The notes under the pieces are model-generated. The model did no database searches, was not told the origin of the DNA, and was given only the letters and a program-made list of their open reading frames with translations. Shown here in pieces: positions 44,804 through 54,223 of a stretch of 64,000 nt of DNA (positions within the stretch are counted from its first letter, which is position 1; each line of letters opens with the position of its first letter). The translations under genes and the position numbers were made by a program. The DNA is from Gammaproteobacteria bacterium (GTDB lineage Bacteria > Pseudomonadota > Gammaproteobacteria > Pseudomonadales > Halieaceae): the NCBI GenBank assembly GCA_024644535.1, contig JAHEKX010000008.1, forward strand, positions 37,098 through 101,097, given 5' to 3'.

Positions 44804-46750
44804 ATGACGCTTCCCGCCGAAACAACGAACATGCTTGCGCCGCAAAGCGAGCAAAGCTGGGACTTCAACGACAGCGCCAACCTGTATGGCGTGCGTGATT
44901 GGGGCGCCGATTACTTTGATGTCAACCCAGACGGTGAAGCCATTATTCGAGTTCCAAATCCTTCTGGCGCGGTCGATGTTCCCATTATCGAAGTCGTCGA
45001 AGCGATGCGCTTGCGCGGCCTCGAAATGCCAGCAGTTTTGCGCGTCGAAAACTTACTGGACCATCGTATCAGTGCAATTAACGAAGCCTTTGCCAACGCA
45101 ATCGCCAATGCAGGGTATAACAACGAATATCGCGGCGTTTTCCCCATTAAAGTCAACCAGCAGTGCCATGTGGTCGAGGAAATCGCCGACTATGGAGCGC
45201 GCTATCACCACGGGCTTGAAGCCGGTAGTAAAGCTGAGCTGATTATCGCCCTGACGCAACTCAAAGACCTGGACTCACTGATCATCTGCAACGGCTACAA
45301 AGACCAGGAGTTTGTCGAGCTGGGACTTTACGCCCGTAAAATGGGTATCAACTGTTTCTTCGTTCTCGAGACTTTAGGCGAGCTCGACATTATTATCGAA
45401 CGTAGCGAAGCCCTGGGCATTGAACCGGCCATAGGAGCACGCATTCGTTTGTCATCTATGGTCGAAGGACACTGGAACGAAGACAGCGGCGATCGCTCTA
45501 TTTTTGGCTTGTCCACCGACTCGCTACTGTGCGTCGTCGATAAACTTCGTGAACACAACATGCTGCATTGTATGCAGATGCTGCACTGTCACTTGGGCTC
45601 GCAAATCCCCAATATTAGGAACATTCGATCGGGTGTACTCGAAGCCTGCCGCTATTACACTGGCCTGGTAGAAGAAGGTGCCGCCATGGGTTACATCGAT
45701 TTAGGCGGCGGCCTCGCGGTGGACTATGAGGGTCGACGTACCAACGAAACTCATAGCATGAACTATGGGCTTAACGAATATTGCGCCAACATCATAGAAA
45801 CACTGCAAGAGAGCCTAGACTCTCAGGACGTCCCCCACCCTGTGGTAATTACAGAATCCGGCCGAGCACTGGTGGCTTACTCGTCGATGCTGCTGTTTAA
45901 CATTCTCGATGTACGCGACCACAAACCAGGAAAACTACCTGAGGCGATCCCTGATGAAGGCCACGACTTAATTCACAATTTACGCGCGGTACTAGACGCC
46001 GTAGAGCTCAAGAATTTACAAGAGTGCTACAACGACGCGCTGTATTACCGGGATGAAGTGCGCGAGCAGTTTCATCGAGGACAAGCGTCTTTGCGTGAGC
46101 GAGCAACCGCCGAGAACTTAGGTCTGGCGATTTTTGAAAAGATTTCGGCCTTGTTACCAGCCGCAAAACGTGTATCTGCCGAACTCGATGACCTGCCAGG
46201 GCTGCTTGCCGATATCTACTACGGTAACTTCAGCTTATTCCAGTCTTTACCTGATATTTGGGCAATTGATCAAATATTCCCTGTTATGCCCATTCATAGA
46301 CTAAACGAGCAACCGACTCGTCAAGCCGTGCTGGCCGACATCACCTGTGACTGCGATGGTAAAATTGACCACTTCTGCTACGAAGGTGATATTCACCGTA
46401 CCCTCCCCTTGCACCCCTTGAATAACGAAGGCGAGTATTACTTGGGCGTATTCTTGGTCGGTGCCTACCAAGAGACTCTGGGAGATTTACACAACCTGTT
46501 CGGCGACACCAATGTTGTTAGCGTTCACGTTAACGAGGACGGTAGTTTTGACTTCCGTCGCGAATTCCACGGCGACAGCATTGCTGACGTTTTGTCTTAT
46601 GTAGAGTACGAACCCAAAAATATGCTGGAACAGTTCCGTCGTAATGCCGAGCAAGCAGTGCGCGATGGTCGTATCAGTGTTGCCATGCGTCAAGAAATGC
46701 TGCAGGCATTTCGCGCTAGTCTTTACGGCTATACTTTCTTTGAACGGTAA
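44804..46750 (+). CDS. speA: Biosynthetic arginine decarboxylase
   Basis: A 648-residue PLP-dependent decarboxylase of the SpeA type that makes agmatine from arginine. The PLP lysine is in FPIKVNQQ, the nucleotide/substrate motifs GLEAGSKAEL and LHCHLGSQIPNI follow, and the catalytic Cys is in DITCDCDGKID. The ATG at 44804 has AGAGGA upstream; a longer start at 44735 adds an untypical tail. It is 12 bp ahead of the next gene, so it forms an operon with the two carboxyspermidine-type genes. No agmatinase or agmatine deiminase lies in the window. Confidence 0.96.
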   Translation: MTLPAETTNMLAPQSEQSWDFNDSANLYGVRDWGADYFDVNPDGEAIIRVPNPSGAVDVPIIEVVEAMRLRGLEMPAVLRVENLLDHRISAINEAFANAIANAGYNNEYRGVFPIKVNQQCHVVEEIADYGARYHHGLEAGSKAELIIALTQLKDLDSLIICNGYKDQEFVELGLYARKMGINCFFVLETLGELDIIIERSEALGIEPAIGARIRLSSMVEGHWNEDSGDRSIFGLSTDSLLCVVDKLREHNMLHCMQMLHCHLGSQIPNIRNIRSGVLEACRYYTGLVEEGAAMGYIDLGGGLAVDYEGRRTNETHSMNYGLNEYCANIIETLQESLDSQDVPHPVVITESGRALVAYSSMLLFNILDVRDHKPGKLPEAIPDEGHDLIHNLRAVLDAVELKNLQECYNDALYYRDEVREQFHRGQASLRERATAENLGLAIFEKISALLPAAKRVSAELDDLPGLLADIYYGNFSLFQSLPDIWAIDQIFPVMPIHRLNEQPTRQAVLADITCDCDGKIDHFCYEGDIHRTLPLHPLNNEGEYYLGVFLVGAYQETLGDLHNLFGDTNVVSVHVNEDGSFDFRREFHGDSIADVLSYVEYEPKNMLEQFRRNAEQAVRDGRISVAMRQEMLQAFRASLYGYTFFER

Positions 46751-46762
46751 GGAGAACTCACT

Positions 46763-47962
46763 ATGTCAAAAGTACTTATCATTGGCGCTGGCGGTGTCGG
46801 CGCGGTTGTTGTTCACAAGTGTGCGTCTCTACCTGAAACGTTTTCTGAAATCACACTAGCATCTCGCACCAAATCTAAATGCGATGCGATTGCGGCGCAG
46901 CTTTCACGCCCCATCAAAACTGCGGCGGTAGACGCTGACAACGTAGCGGAGTTGGTCGCTCTGATCCAAGCCGAGCAACCCGCATTGGTCATTAACGTGG
47001 CATTACCTTACCAAGACTTAACAATCATGGATGCCTGTTTGGCTACAGGTGTTAACTACCTCGATACAGCAAACTACGAACCTTTAGATACAGCTAAGTT
47101 TGAATACAGCTGGCAATGGGCTTACCAAGACCGTTTTAAAGAAGCGGGCCTTATGGCTTTGCTAGGAAGCGGCTTTGACCCCGGTGCCACTAACGTATTT
47201 ACGGCGTACATTGCCAAACACTATTTCGATGAGATTCACGAGCTGGATATTATCGACGTTAATGGCGGCGACCACGGTTATCCTTTTGCCACTAACTTCA
47301 ACCCAGAAATTAATATCCGCGAAGTCACCGCGGAATGCCGACACTACGAGAACGGCGATTTTATAGCGACCCCAGCCATGTCTCGGAAAGCATCATTCAC
47401 TTGCCCTGAAGGTGTGGGCACTTACAACATTTATCGTATGTACCACGAAGAACTGGAATCGCTGGTGGTCAACTTCCCCTCTCTTAAACGTGCACAATTT
47501 TGGATGAGCTTTGGCGAAAGCTACCTCAAGCACCTTGAAGTGTTGGGCAACGTCGGTATGACCGGCATTGAGCCGGTTAAGTTCCAAGGCCAAGAAATCG
47601 TACCTATTCAATTTTTGAAAGCACTGTTGCCAGACCCAAGCACCTTGGGTCCTCGCACAAAAGGCAAAACTTGCATTGGCTGTGTTGTTAAAGGCCTTAA
47701 AGACGGCAAAGAAAAAATCGTTTACTGCTATAACATTAAAGACCATCAAGATTGCTACCAAGAGGTTCAATCGCAGGCTATCTCTTACACCACTGGCGTA
47801 CCCGCAATGATTGGCGCCAAACTTATGTTAGAGGGCACCTGGCTAGGGGAAGGCGTGTTCAATATCGAGCAAATGGACCCAGACCCCTTTATGGAAGGCC
47901 TAAACACTTACGGTCTTCCATGGACCGTCATTGAACTAGATAGCTTCGAGTTAGGCGAATAA
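46763..47962 (+). CDS. Carboxynorspermidine/carboxyspermidine dehydrogenase
   Basis: A 399-residue saccharopine-dehydrogenase-like reductase. The NAD(P) motif IIGAGGVGAVVVHK is at the N-terminus; GSGFDPGATNVFTAY and NGGDHGYPFATNFNPEINIREV are the carboxynorspermidine synthase hallmarks. It joins aspartate semialdehyde to an amine and reduces the imine. The acceptor is usually putrescine (carboxyspermidine), but agmatine is possible (see findings). It overlaps the decarboxylase as TAATG. Confidence 0.93.
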   Translation: MSKVLIIGAGGVGAVVVHKCASLPETFSEITLASRTKSKCDAIAAQLSRPIKTAAVDADNVAELVALIQAEQPALVINVALPYQDLTIMDACLATGVNYLDTANYEPLDTAKFEYSWQWAYQDRFKEAGLMALLGSGFDPGATNVFTAYIAKHYFDEIHELDIIDVNGGDHGYPFATNFNPEINIREVTAECRHYENGDFIATPAMSRKASFTCPEGVGTYNIYRMYHEELESLVVNFPSLKRAQFWMSFGESYLKHLEVLGNVGMTGIEPVKFQGQEIVPIQFLKALLPDPSTLGPRTKGKTCIGCVVKGLKDGKEKIVYCYNIKDHQDCYQEVQSQAISYTTGVPAMIGAKLMLEGTWLGEGVFNIEQMDPDPFMEGLNTYGLPWTVIELDSFELGE

Positions 47963-49134
47963 TGAACCCCATGCTCACCGACTTCAGCCGGCTCGATTTA
48001 AGCCGGCTGCCTTCACCCTGCTGGGTCGTTGACGAAGTCGCTGTGCAGCGCAATTTGGATATTTTGCACGAAGTAGGTGCTAAAAGCGGCGCGAAAGTAC
48101 TGGCAGCTCTTAAGGCATTCTCGATGTTCGAGCTTGCCCCCCTTTACCAAAACCGCGTCTGGGGCACCTGCTCGAGCGGTTTGCATGAGGCTTTGCTTGC
48201 CAAAGAGTTTTACCCCGGCGAAGTCCACGTGTTTTCTGCAGCCTACTCACAAGCCGATCTAGAGCAAATACTAAAAATTGCAGATCACGTGGTGTTCAAT
48301 TCGGTGCAACAATGGCGCCGGTTCAAGCCGTTATGTCAGTCCGCACAAGCCCAGCGCGCGCACTTAAGCATTGGGCTTCGCGTTAACCCCGAGCATTCAG
48401 AGGGCGACGTACCATTGTATGATCCTTGCGCGCCAGGGTCTCGTTTGGGTATACCGCGCAGTCAGCTGCAAGCCGAAGATTTTGAGGGTATCTCGGGATT
48501 ACATTTTCATACCTTATGTGAACACCCATTCGAGCCTCTTGCGCGCACCGTAGCGGCGTTCGAGCAACGTTTCGGTGATTTATTATCTCAGCTCGAATGG
48601 GTCAACTTTGGCGGCGGACACCACATTACTGCGGATGGGTATGACCGCCTGGGACTCATCACCCTAATTCAAAATTTCAGCGCAAAATATCAGGTGCAAG
48701 TGTATTTAGAGCCGGGCGAAGCCGTTGCGATTGGAACTGGTGTGTTGGTCAGCGAGGTATTGGACCTTACTTATACCGATCGGCCCCAGGCCATTCTTGA
48801 CACCTCAGCCACTTGCCACATGCCTGACACTTTAGAAATGCCCTATCGCGCTCTAATTACCGGTTCAAGTGAAGCTAGCGAGCTTAACCACACTTACCGA
48901 TTGGGCGGCTTAACTTGCCTTGCAGGCGATGTGATGGGCGATTACAGCTTCGCTAAGCCCCTAGAAGTCGGCCAGCGCTTGATCTTTGAGGACATGTCGC
49001 ACTATACCATGGTTAAAACCAGCACCTTCAACGGCAGCAAGTTGCCGGCCATTGCGGTGTGGAATTCAGAAACAAATTCGGTACGTATCGTTAAAACATT
49101 TAATTATCAGGATTTTCGTGACCGCTTGTCTTGA
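47962..49134 (+). CDS. nspC: Carboxynorspermidine/carboxyspermidine decarboxylase
   Basis: A 390-residue PLP alanine-racemase-fold decarboxylase of the NspC group. The PLP lysine is in LAALKAFSMFEL; GLHFHTLCEH, NFGGGHHIT and TSATCHMPDTLEMPYR are family motifs, the last with the catalytic Cys. It decarboxylates the product of the previous gene to give the triamine. Start and stop overlap (TAATG) imply translational coupling. Confidence 0.95.
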   Translation: MNPMLTDFSRLDLSRLPSPCWVVDEVAVQRNLDILHEVGAKSGAKVLAALKAFSMFELAPLYQNRVWGTCSSGLHEALLAKEFYPGEVHVFSAAYSQADLEQILKIADHVVFNSVQQWRRFKPLCQSAQAQRAHLSIGLRVNPEHSEGDVPLYDPCAPGSRLGIPRSQLQAEDFEGISGLHFHTLCEHPFEPLARTVAAFEQRFGDLLSQLEWVNFGGGHHITADGYDRLGLITLIQNFSAKYQVQVYLEPGEAVAIGTGVLVSEVLDLTYTDRPQAILDTSATCHMPDTLEMPYRALITGSSEASELNHTYRLGGLTCLAGDVMGDYSFAKPLEVGQRLIFEDMSHYTMVKTSTFNGSKLPAIAVWNSETNSVRIVKTFNYQDFRDRLS

Positions 49135-49177
49135 GCTTAGCCAAGCTAGGCAACAGTATCGAGCGGCAGCATCACAT

Positions 49178-49585
49178 TTAAGTCAGAGCTCGCTGCAGCG
49201 CTGAAATCAAAGAGTGAGTCTTAGCTTCAACGTACTCTTCGCGGACTCCCTGCCCCCACACGGGGCCGGGCCAAGCAAGGTCGGTTTCAAATCGTGCAAT
49301 GATGTGCAGATGAAATTGCCGTACCATGTTACCCAGGTTCGCCACGTTAAGCTTGTGCGCGCCCGTCAGCTCTTGAAGCACGGTCATTACACGAAGTTGC
49401 TCTTGCAATAACTGCTGTTGATCTTCGGTGGAAAAATCCAGCCACTCAGTGCAGTCCGCTCTACGAGGCACCAAAATCAACCAAGGGAATCTCGCATCAT
49501 TCATTAATAGCACGCGGCTAAGAGCCAGATCTGTTACCGAGTAAGTATCTGCATCTAAACGTACATCAAGCGTGAAGGCGGTCAT
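49178..49585 (-). CDS. HIT-family protein
   Basis: A 135-residue histidine-triad protein. The triad reads QFHLHII, with Gln for the first His, and WPGPVWGQG follows, as in a well-defined bacterial HIT subgroup. HIT proteins hydrolyse nucleotide phosphoramidates or dinucleotides. It ends the minus-strand suf operon, 10 bp after sufE, an unusual partner. N-terminal strands (FTLDVRLDADTYSV) are typical for this subgroup. Confidence 0.85.
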   Translation of the reverse strand: MTAFTLDVRLDADTYSVTDLALSRVLLMNDARFPWLILVPRRADCTEWLDFSTEDQQQLLQEQLRVMTVLQELTGAHKLNVANLGNMVRQFHLHIIARFETDLAWPGPVWGQGVREEYVEAKTHSLISALQRALT

Positions 49586-49595
49586 TTTAACGCTG

Positions 49596-50012
49596 TTAAC
49601 TTAAAGCCGTGACGGCAATTTCGCGAATTTTTGATACCATAGCCCTTAACCCATTGCCGCGTGTAGGCGATAAATGTGTGATCAGTTCTAAGCGATTGAA
49701 ATACCCATCTATGTCAAAGTCTAGAGCCTGCCTAGGCGTTAGACCTTGATACGCTGCTAACACAACGGCAAGTAAGCCTTTCACGATAAACGCATCGCTA
49801 TCGACGCTTAGGTTTAAGTTACCCGATTGCAGGTCTGCATCTATCCACACTTGACTTTGGCATCCCCGCACCAGGTGCTCGTCATCGCGTTTGTTTGCGT
49901 CAAACTCAGGCAAGGTTTTACCTAAATCAATAATGTATCGATACTTGTCTTCCCAAGCATCAAAAAAACTGAGGTCATCCTCGATCTCTTGCGCGCGCTC
50001 TGTACTAGACAT
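49596..50012 (-). CDS. sufE: SufE sulfur acceptor
   Basis: A 138-residue protein with the persulfide-accepting Cys51 in VRGCQSQVW, the same position as in E. coli SufE. It takes persulfide from SufS and passes it to SufB. It lies 8 bp after sufT in the suf operon. Confidence 0.95.
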   Translation of the reverse strand: MSSTERAQEIEDDLSFFDAWEDKYRYIIDLGKTLPEFDANKRDDEHLVRGCQSQVWIDADLQSGNLNLSVDSDAFIVKGLLAVVLAAYQGLTPRQALDFDIDGYFNRLELITHLSPTRGNGLRAMVSKIREIAVTALS

Positions 50013-50020
50013 ACCTAACC

Positions 50021-50563
50021 CTAATAAAACATTCCCGTTACTAGCTGGGCTTCTTCCGACATCATCTCACGACGCCATGGCGGACTGAATACCAAATTCA
50101 CCTCAACCATTTTCACATTTGGCACACAGGCAACGCGGGCACGAACATCACCAACGAGCACATCACCCATGCCACACCCTGGCGCAGTTAGCGTCATGGT
50201 AATACCTACAGAACCATGCTGTTGATCAATCGCGACATCGTAAACCAAGCCCAAATTCACCAAGTCTACCGGCACCTCGGGGTCAAAAACCGTACCCAAA
50301 GCCTCCCACACATATGCCTCAATGATCGAACCATCTTGCGGGTCTTCAAATTCAAGGTCCAAGGGCTCTAACCCCAGCGCATCGGCATCGGTGCCATCAA
50401 TGCGGATCATGTTGCCGGCGTGCACAATGGTGTAGTTACCACCCAAGGCTTGAGTCAACGTCACAAAGCTGTGCGCAGGCACCGTGACTGCAGTACCTAC
50501 TGGCACCAGACGACCCAACACCTCTCGCTGAGTCGTTAATAGGGTTCGTTCTTGGCTACTCAC
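50021..50563 (-). CDS. sufT: SufT (DUF59-domain Fe-S assembly factor)
   Basis: A 180-residue protein with a SufT-type N-terminal segment (residues 1-75) and a C-terminal DUF59/MIP18 domain containing VFDPEVPVDLVNLGLVYDV and TLTAPGCGMGDVL. SufT helps maturation of Fe-S proteins. It starts at GTG in a GTGA overlap with sufA. Confidence 0.92.
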   Translation of the reverse strand: MSSQERTLLTTQREVLGRLVPVGTAVTVPAHSFVTLTQALGGNYTIVHAGNMIRIDGTDADALGLEPLDLEFEDPQDGSIIEAYVWEALGTVFDPEVPVDLVNLGLVYDVAIDQQHGSVGITMTLTAPGCGMGDVLVGDVRARVACVPNVKMVEVNLVFSPPWRREMMSEEAQLVTGMFY

Positions 50564-50931
50564 GAGTACGAAACACCTTCTTCAACGCTAAAGCTCTCAC
50601 CACAACCGCAGGCGGCTGTAACATTTGGGTTGTTGAATTTTAATACCCTATTCAAACCTTCAAATACAAAATCGACTTGTGTGCCACGCAGAATGGGTAG
50701 ACTATCTGGATCAAGCCACAGATTCAGTGCGGCCTCTTGCAGGGCGATATCCGATGGCTCCCCAGCATCAACCTCGTCCATCACATACATAAACCCAGTG
50801 CACCCACTCTCTTTTACGGACAAGCGAATACCCTTTTTGCCCGACAAGCCTAGCTGCTTAATCAAGTGCCGCTCAGCCGCCGGGGTAATGGATATTGGGG
50901 CCACTTTCACATCAAAAACTTCTACACTCAT
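50560..50931 (-). CDS. sufA: SufA A-type Fe-S carrier
   Basis: A 123-residue A-type carrier with the three cluster ligands C44, C108 and C110 (GCTGF and CGCGESF). It delivers clusters from SufBCD to target proteins. It lies 8 bp after sufS and overlaps sufT by four bases. Confidence 0.95.
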   Translation of the reverse strand: MSVEVFDVKVAPISITPAAERHLIKQLGLSGKKGIRLSVKESGCTGFMYVMDEVDAGEPSDIALQEAALNLWLDPDSLPILRGTQVDFVFEGLNRVLKFNNPNVTAACGCGESFSVEEGVSYS

Positions 50932-50939
50932 AACGACTC

Positions 50940-52178
50940 CTAAACTAATAGCCCACAGGCTTTATCCAAGGCCTGTACAAAGGCATCGATATCGCTTTTG
51001 TTGTTGTAAAAGCTAAGCGAAGCTCTGGCTGTACCCGGGACATTTAGATACTGCATTAAGGGCTGGGTGCAATGATGCCCAGTGCGAATGGCGATGCCCT
51101 GCTGATCTAACAACATACCAATATCACTGGGATGTGTACCCGGCACCAAAAAGCTGAAGATACCTACGGACTGTTGGGGACTGCCGATGCGCTGCACATT
51201 CGCCAACCCAGAAAGAGAATCCAACAGATAGCGCATCAGCTCTTTTTCATGCACGACTGCAGCTTCTAAGCCTACAGCTTCCAGATATTCGACTGCCGCT
51301 GCCAAACCTATAGCACCTGCAATGTTTGGGGTTCCCGCTTCAAACTTAAAGGGCACTTGGTTATAAGTTGTACCGTCAAAACTGACGGTTTCGATCATTT
51401 CTCCGCCGCCCTGATAAGGAGGCATGGCGTCTAACAGTTCTTTTTTGCCCCACAACACACCGATACCGGTAGGGCCGCAAAGTTTGTGCCCAGAAAACAC
51501 GTAGAAATCCGCACCCAAGGCCTGTACGTCAACCAAACTGTGCGCAACACCCTGAGCACCATCGATCAAGACCGCGGCACCCGCCGCTTTGGCTTTAGCG
51601 GTGATATCGGCCACGGGATTAATGGTCCCCAAGGCATTCGACACTTGGTTGACTGCCACAATCTTGACTCGGTGCCTTGAAAGCAGGTCGTCAAACGCAA
51701 CGAGATCAATATCGCACCCTTCGGTTAAAGGAATTGGAATAATTTTGGCACCTTGAGCTTGAGCCACCATTTGCCATGGCACGATATTGGCGTGATGTTC
51801 GGATACCGGCACCAAAATTACGTCATTCTCTTGCAGCACCATACGGCCGAAGGTTTGGGCGACTAAGTTAATACTTTCTGTGGTGCCGCGGGTCCAAATA
51901 ACTTCTTCCACTCGTGCTGCATTTATAAATTTGGCAACACTCGCCCTGGCCGCCTCAAAGGCACGTGTCGCTCGATCTGCGACTGCATGTGCACCACGGT
52001 GAACATTAGAATTATCCATCTGATAATAGTGCTCAAGGGCTTGTATCACGGCGCGTGGCTTTTGGGTCGTTGCTGCATTGTCTAGATAAACCAAGGGGTG
52101 GCCGTTGACCTCTTGATCCAGTAATGGAAAATCGGCGCGCACCAAATCCGCATTGAAAGACTTATTCACTGGGATCAC
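50940..52178 (-). CDS. sufS: SufS cysteine desulfurase
   Basis: A 412-residue PLP enzyme: the Schiff-base lysine is in FSGHKLCGP, and the persulfide Cys is in RTGHHCTQPLM. Group II (SufS) type. The start codon is GTG at 52178 or the GTG three codons later (52169), which has AGGTGA at better spacing. The start lies inside the end of sufD. Confidence 0.95.
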   Translation of the reverse strand: MIPVNKSFNADLVRADFPLLDQEVNGHPLVYLDNAATTQKPRAVIQALEHYYQMDNSNVHRGAHAVADRATRAFEAARASVAKFINAARVEEVIWTRGTTESINLVAQTFGRMVLQENDVILVPVSEHHANIVPWQMVAQAQGAKIIPIPLTEGCDIDLVAFDDLLSRHRVKIVAVNQVSNALGTINPVADITAKAKAAGAAVLIDGAQGVAHSLVDVQALGADFYVFSGHKLCGPTGIGVLWGKKELLDAMPPYQGGGEMIETVSFDGTTYNQVPFKFEAGTPNIAGAIGLAAAVEYLEAVGLEAAVVHEKELMRYLLDSLSGLANVQRIGSPQQSVGIFSFLVPGTHPSDIGMLLDQQGIAIRTGHHCTQPLMQYLNVPGTARASLSFYNNKSDIDAFVQALDKACGLLV

Positions 52179-53442
52179 CTGCTACTAGGGCCAGACACCG
52201 CTGCTTGGCTTGGTCGCTCAACCATTCACGCAGCGGTTCGTGAGCAATGCGATCAAACAATGACACCACGAACCCAACGCCAATCAACTGCGCCGCAACC
52301 GCCTCTGCGATGCCGCGCGTACGGCAGTAATGAACTGCCTCATCGTTGATTTGCGCCACGGTCGCACCATGAGCGCACTGCACGTCATTAGCGTAAATTT
52401 CTAGTTCAGGCTTTGTATTTACCTGCGCTTGATCTGAGGTGAGCAAATTCTTATTAGACAATTGCGCCACTGTTTTTTGGGCATCCGGATGTATATGAAT
52501 ACGGCCGTTAAACACTGCATTGGCCTTGTCGCCGATAACGCCTCTAAAGGTCTCTTCGCTGGTACAATGCGCCGCCGCATGTTCCAGCGTGGTATGAAAA
52601 TCGACCACTTCGCGCCCGGTAGGTAAGTAGATACCATTCAGCTCGACGTGGGCGCCCTCTTCCGCGAACACCGCGCCCCACTCATTGCGGCAAACTTTTG
52701 CTCCAGCAGCGTAGGCAAACGCATTCAGAGTCGCGTCACGACTTAATCTTGCAAATACACCCCCCAAAAACGTCTGCGTGTTGATGTGCGTGTTAATTCG
52801 GCAGTAATCCAGTTTTGCGCCCGCTGCCAAAAACAATTCGGTGACGCTGTGCTGCTGGGATGGGAGGGATGTGCCTATGCCAAAGTGTTCGATAATGTTT
52901 GCACGACTATTGCGGCCGGCGGTGATCAGCACACGAGCCGACAGCCAAGTGCTATTGTCCTGCCAAATCAAATGTAGTGGCGCGTTTATATCGGCATTAT
53001 CAGCAATATCAATCCATAAGCCCAAGCCGAGCGTCGCATCGCTTACGGTACTAATTAAGCCACTGCGGTCTTTGGCTGCCGAACCCATTAACGCCAGTAC
53101 ACGACCGGCATCCGCCTCATCTAACTCAGAAAACGATCGGACCTCGACACCACATGGCAGTTGATCCGAACCTAATCCGCTAACCTTTATACCTTCAAAG
53201 GTCGCAACGATACGACAAGCCCCCAGATCGGGTGACGCTTCTGAGTCTACAGAGCTATTGTCAGTTTGAAGATCTGGCAATGCCAAGCCTGTTAAAGGCG
53301 CGTACTTCCAATGCTCGCTTTTGCGATTTGGAAGAGCCGTCGCCGCCAAAGTCATTGCAGCCACATCGATTTTAGGCCTTAACCAGCCAGGCGCGTCGGA
53401 CCGCGCCGCGGCAATAGCAGGCTCAAATACCGATCCAATCAT
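52162..53442 (-). CDS. sufD: SufD scaffold subunit
   Basis: A 426-residue SufD: the C-terminal beta-helix region has HTTLEHAAAHCTSEETFRGV, GRIHIHPDAQKT, and ANDVQCAHGATVAQIND, and the protein ends with an RGI...AFxxxV-type tail. It forms SufBC2D. The ATG at 53442 overlaps the sufC stop as ATGA; a TTG six codons upstream is rejected. Confidence 0.95.
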   Translation of the reverse strand: MIGSVFEPAIAAARSDAPGWLRPKIDVAAMTLAATALPNRKSEHWKYAPLTGLALPDLQTDNSSVDSEASPDLGACRIVATFEGIKVSGLGSDQLPCGVEVRSFSELDEADAGRVLALMGSAAKDRSGLISTVSDATLGLGLWIDIADNADINAPLHLIWQDNSTWLSARVLITAGRNSRANIIEHFGIGTSLPSQQHSVTELFLAAGAKLDYCRINTHINTQTFLGGVFARLSRDATLNAFAYAAGAKVCRNEWGAVFAEEGAHVELNGIYLPTGREVVDFHTTLEHAAAHCTSEETFRGVIGDKANAVFNGRIHIHPDAQKTVAQLSNKNLLTSDQAQVNTKPELEIYANDVQCAHGATVAQINDEAVHYCRTRGIAEAVAAQLIGVGFVVSLFDRIAHEPLREWLSDQAKQRCLALVAGDPSE

Positions 53443-54185
53443 GCGGCACCGTCCAACCAAGCATAGCCTTTGCTCTCAAGTTCCAAGGCTAACTCTTTAC
53501 CGCCCGAGCGAACGATTTTTCCGCCGGCGAGCACGTGAACAAAATCAGGTTCAATGTAGTCCAGCAGACGCTGATAGTGCGTGACGACAATGAAAGAGCG
53601 ATCGGCCGAACGCATTGCGTTCACACCCGCAGCGACGACTTGCAAGGCGTCAATATCCAGCCCGCTGTCCGTTTCGTCTAGGATGCAAAGCTTAGGCTCC
53701 AGCAGCATCATTTGCATCAGCTCATTGCGCTTTTTCTCACCACCGGAAAAGCCCTCGTTAACACCACGCTTTAGGAAATCAACGCTCAAATTAACCGCTT
53801 TGGAGACTTCTCGGGCGCGCTTCATAAAACTGACACTATCTAAGGCTTTCAGGTTGTTGGCTTCGCGCACGGCATCGACACTGGCTTTTAAGAATTCCAT
53901 ATTACTGACACCGGGAATTTCCACCGGATACTGAAAAGCTAAAAACAGACCCGCTTGGGCTCGCTCTTCGGTTTCCATTGCTAACAAATCTTGACCGTCA
54001 AACTCAACCGACCCAGACAAAACCTCGTAACCGGGACGGCCCGACAACACGTGACCTAGGGTACTTTTCCCGGCACCATTAGGGCCCATAATGGCATGTA
54101 CTTCGCCAGGACCGACGTTTAGAGACAAGCCTTGCAAAATGGCTTTATCTTCAACCGATGCGCGCAATTCTTTAATCGATAACAT
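53439..54185 (-). CDS. sufC: SufC ATPase
   Basis: A 248-residue ABC-type ATPase: Walker A GPNGAGKST at 34-42, signature FSGGEKKRNE, Walker B CILDETDSGLD, and the switch His in VVTHYQR. It drives the SufBC2D scaffold. It lies 38 bp after sufB. Confidence 0.97.
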   Translation of the reverse strand: MLSIKELRASVEDKAILQGLSLNVGPGEVHAIMGPNGAGKSTLGHVLSGRPGYEVLSGSVEFDGQDLLAMETEERAQAGLFLAFQYPVEIPGVSNMEFLKASVDAVREANNLKALDSVSFMKRAREVSKAVNLSVDFLKRGVNEGFSGGEKKRNELMQMMLLEPKLCILDETDSGLDIDALQVVAAGVNAMRSADRSFIVVTHYQRLLDYIEPDFVHVLAGGKIVRSGGKELALELESKGYAWLDGAA

Positions 54186-54223
54186 AATTTCCTCAAATCA
54201 TCCCTGTGGTTCCGGTCCGCGCC

